From assembly GCA_943355085.1 (NCBI GenBank), contig CALREC010000050.1, positions 1-6,015 on the forward strand: DNA of 6,015 bases, given 5' to 3'. Of this stretch, positions 5,717 to 6,015 are shown in pieces; within the stretch, counting starts at the first letter, position 1, and the number at the start of each line of letters is the position of its first letter. Position numbers and translations under genes: made by a program. Under the pieces are notes generated by a model that saw only the letters and a program-made list of their open reading frames with translations, was not told where the DNA came from and made no database searches. Source of the stretch: Candidatus Altimarinota bacterium. Lineage in GTDB: Bacteria; Patescibacteriota; Gracilibacteria; BD1-5; UBA2023.

Positions 5717-6015
5717 ATGTCATGATCTCTCGAATCAAATATCTTTTCGCTTGAAGAAAAAGCGAATTTGATAAACAAATCCTATAAAGGGAATACTGAT
5801 CTCATCTGAAAATGAGTAGATAAGCTTGTTGGCATATTTTGAGGTGAAACGGTAGAAAAAATATATAAAGATCAAATTGGAGAAATACAACAAGAAGCAA
5901 AAAAACTTCTTGTTACACTGCATAGTGAAACGCTTACACAAGAACAAAGAATAAGACTCAAAAGATTGAGAGAATGAAAATTGGAAGATGTTGGAATTCT
6001 ACAAATGACAAAAAA
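5717..6015 (+). CDS. Unrecognised protein, 5' part (99 codons, runs off the window)
   Basis: The frame from ATG 5717 is open to the window end only under code 25, with TGA as Gly at 5723, 5807, 5813, 5840 and 5975; about half of its glycines use TGA. The protein starts MSGSLESNIFSLEEKANLI, has a Gly-rich middle (LIGKGVDKLVGIFGGETVEK) and then a long charged helical stretch (IQQEAKKLLVTLHSETLTQE, RIRLKRLREGKLEDVG) with coiled-coil character. No signal peptide or membrane helix is clear, although the Gly-rich segment is mildly hydrophobic. A well-formed extended -10 promoter and a leader hairpin lie just upstream. It is divergent from the operon and outside the repeat-bracketed block. I do not recognise a family; the 3' part is needed. 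Confidence 0.82.

Noticed and set aside
5735..5947. Minus-strand 70-codon open frame
   Set aside because: Phe/Tyr-rich shadow of the plus-strand gene at 5717, which has a promoter and consistent TGA-Gly codons.

Overview
The window reads sensibly only if UGA is a sense codon for glycine (genetic code 25). Under the standard code the minus strand is broken into short ORFs. With TGA read as Gly, long continuous proteins appear, and several TGAs fall where their families need glycine: the first Gly of the Walker A loop (GQRRVGKS) of the ATPase at 1-1284, and the Gly after its Walker B helix (IDEVQEIK-G-W). This code is established for the candidate phyla Absconditabacteria (SR1) and Gracilibacteria (BD1-5), so the source is most likely one of these small-genome, host-associated Patescibacteria. 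I cannot tell which. The DNA is AT-rich and the genes lack clear Shine-Dalgarno sequences.

Layout. (1) 1-1284, minus: a complete DUF4143/AAA_14-type ATPase whose stop codon is the first three bases of the window. (2) 1285-1793: a gene graveyard holding one copy of a 36-bp direct repeat, a piece resembling the C-terminal end of a tyrosine recombinase, and the 3' third of a glutathione peroxidase that has lost its catalytic Cys and Gln and carries Gln in place of the catalytic Trp. (3) 1794-5394, minus: a compact presumptive operon. In transcription order it holds a two-helix membrane protein with a bacterial PH-like domain, a decayed C-terminal remnant of an ABC exporter subunit, an intact 643-aa ABC exporter half-transporter with an unusual insertion in its ATPase domain, and a 184-aa protein with YHGS/HATP motifs like H-Y-E ADP-ribosyltransferases, whose start overlaps the exporter stop (TAATG). 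(4) 5395-5716: intergenic, with a minus-strand -10 box for the operon, the second copy of the 36-bp repeat, and a good extended -10 promoter on the plus strand followed by a perfect small hairpin. (5) 5717 to the end, plus: the first 99 codons of an unrecognised protein rich in TGA glycine codons.

How it fits together. The two 36-bp repeats lie in the same orientation and bracket the operon and the gene fragments (about 4.2 kb). Joining the right copy to the left one, as recombination into a circle would, links an ORF start at 5507 in frame to the recombinase-like fragment after 1374. The block may therefore be a former or present mobile or excisable segment; this is inference. The exporter remnant directly upstream of the intact exporter suggests that a heterodimeric ABC pair has lost one partner. 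The substrate of the exporter and the role of the ART-like protein cannot be read from the sequence.
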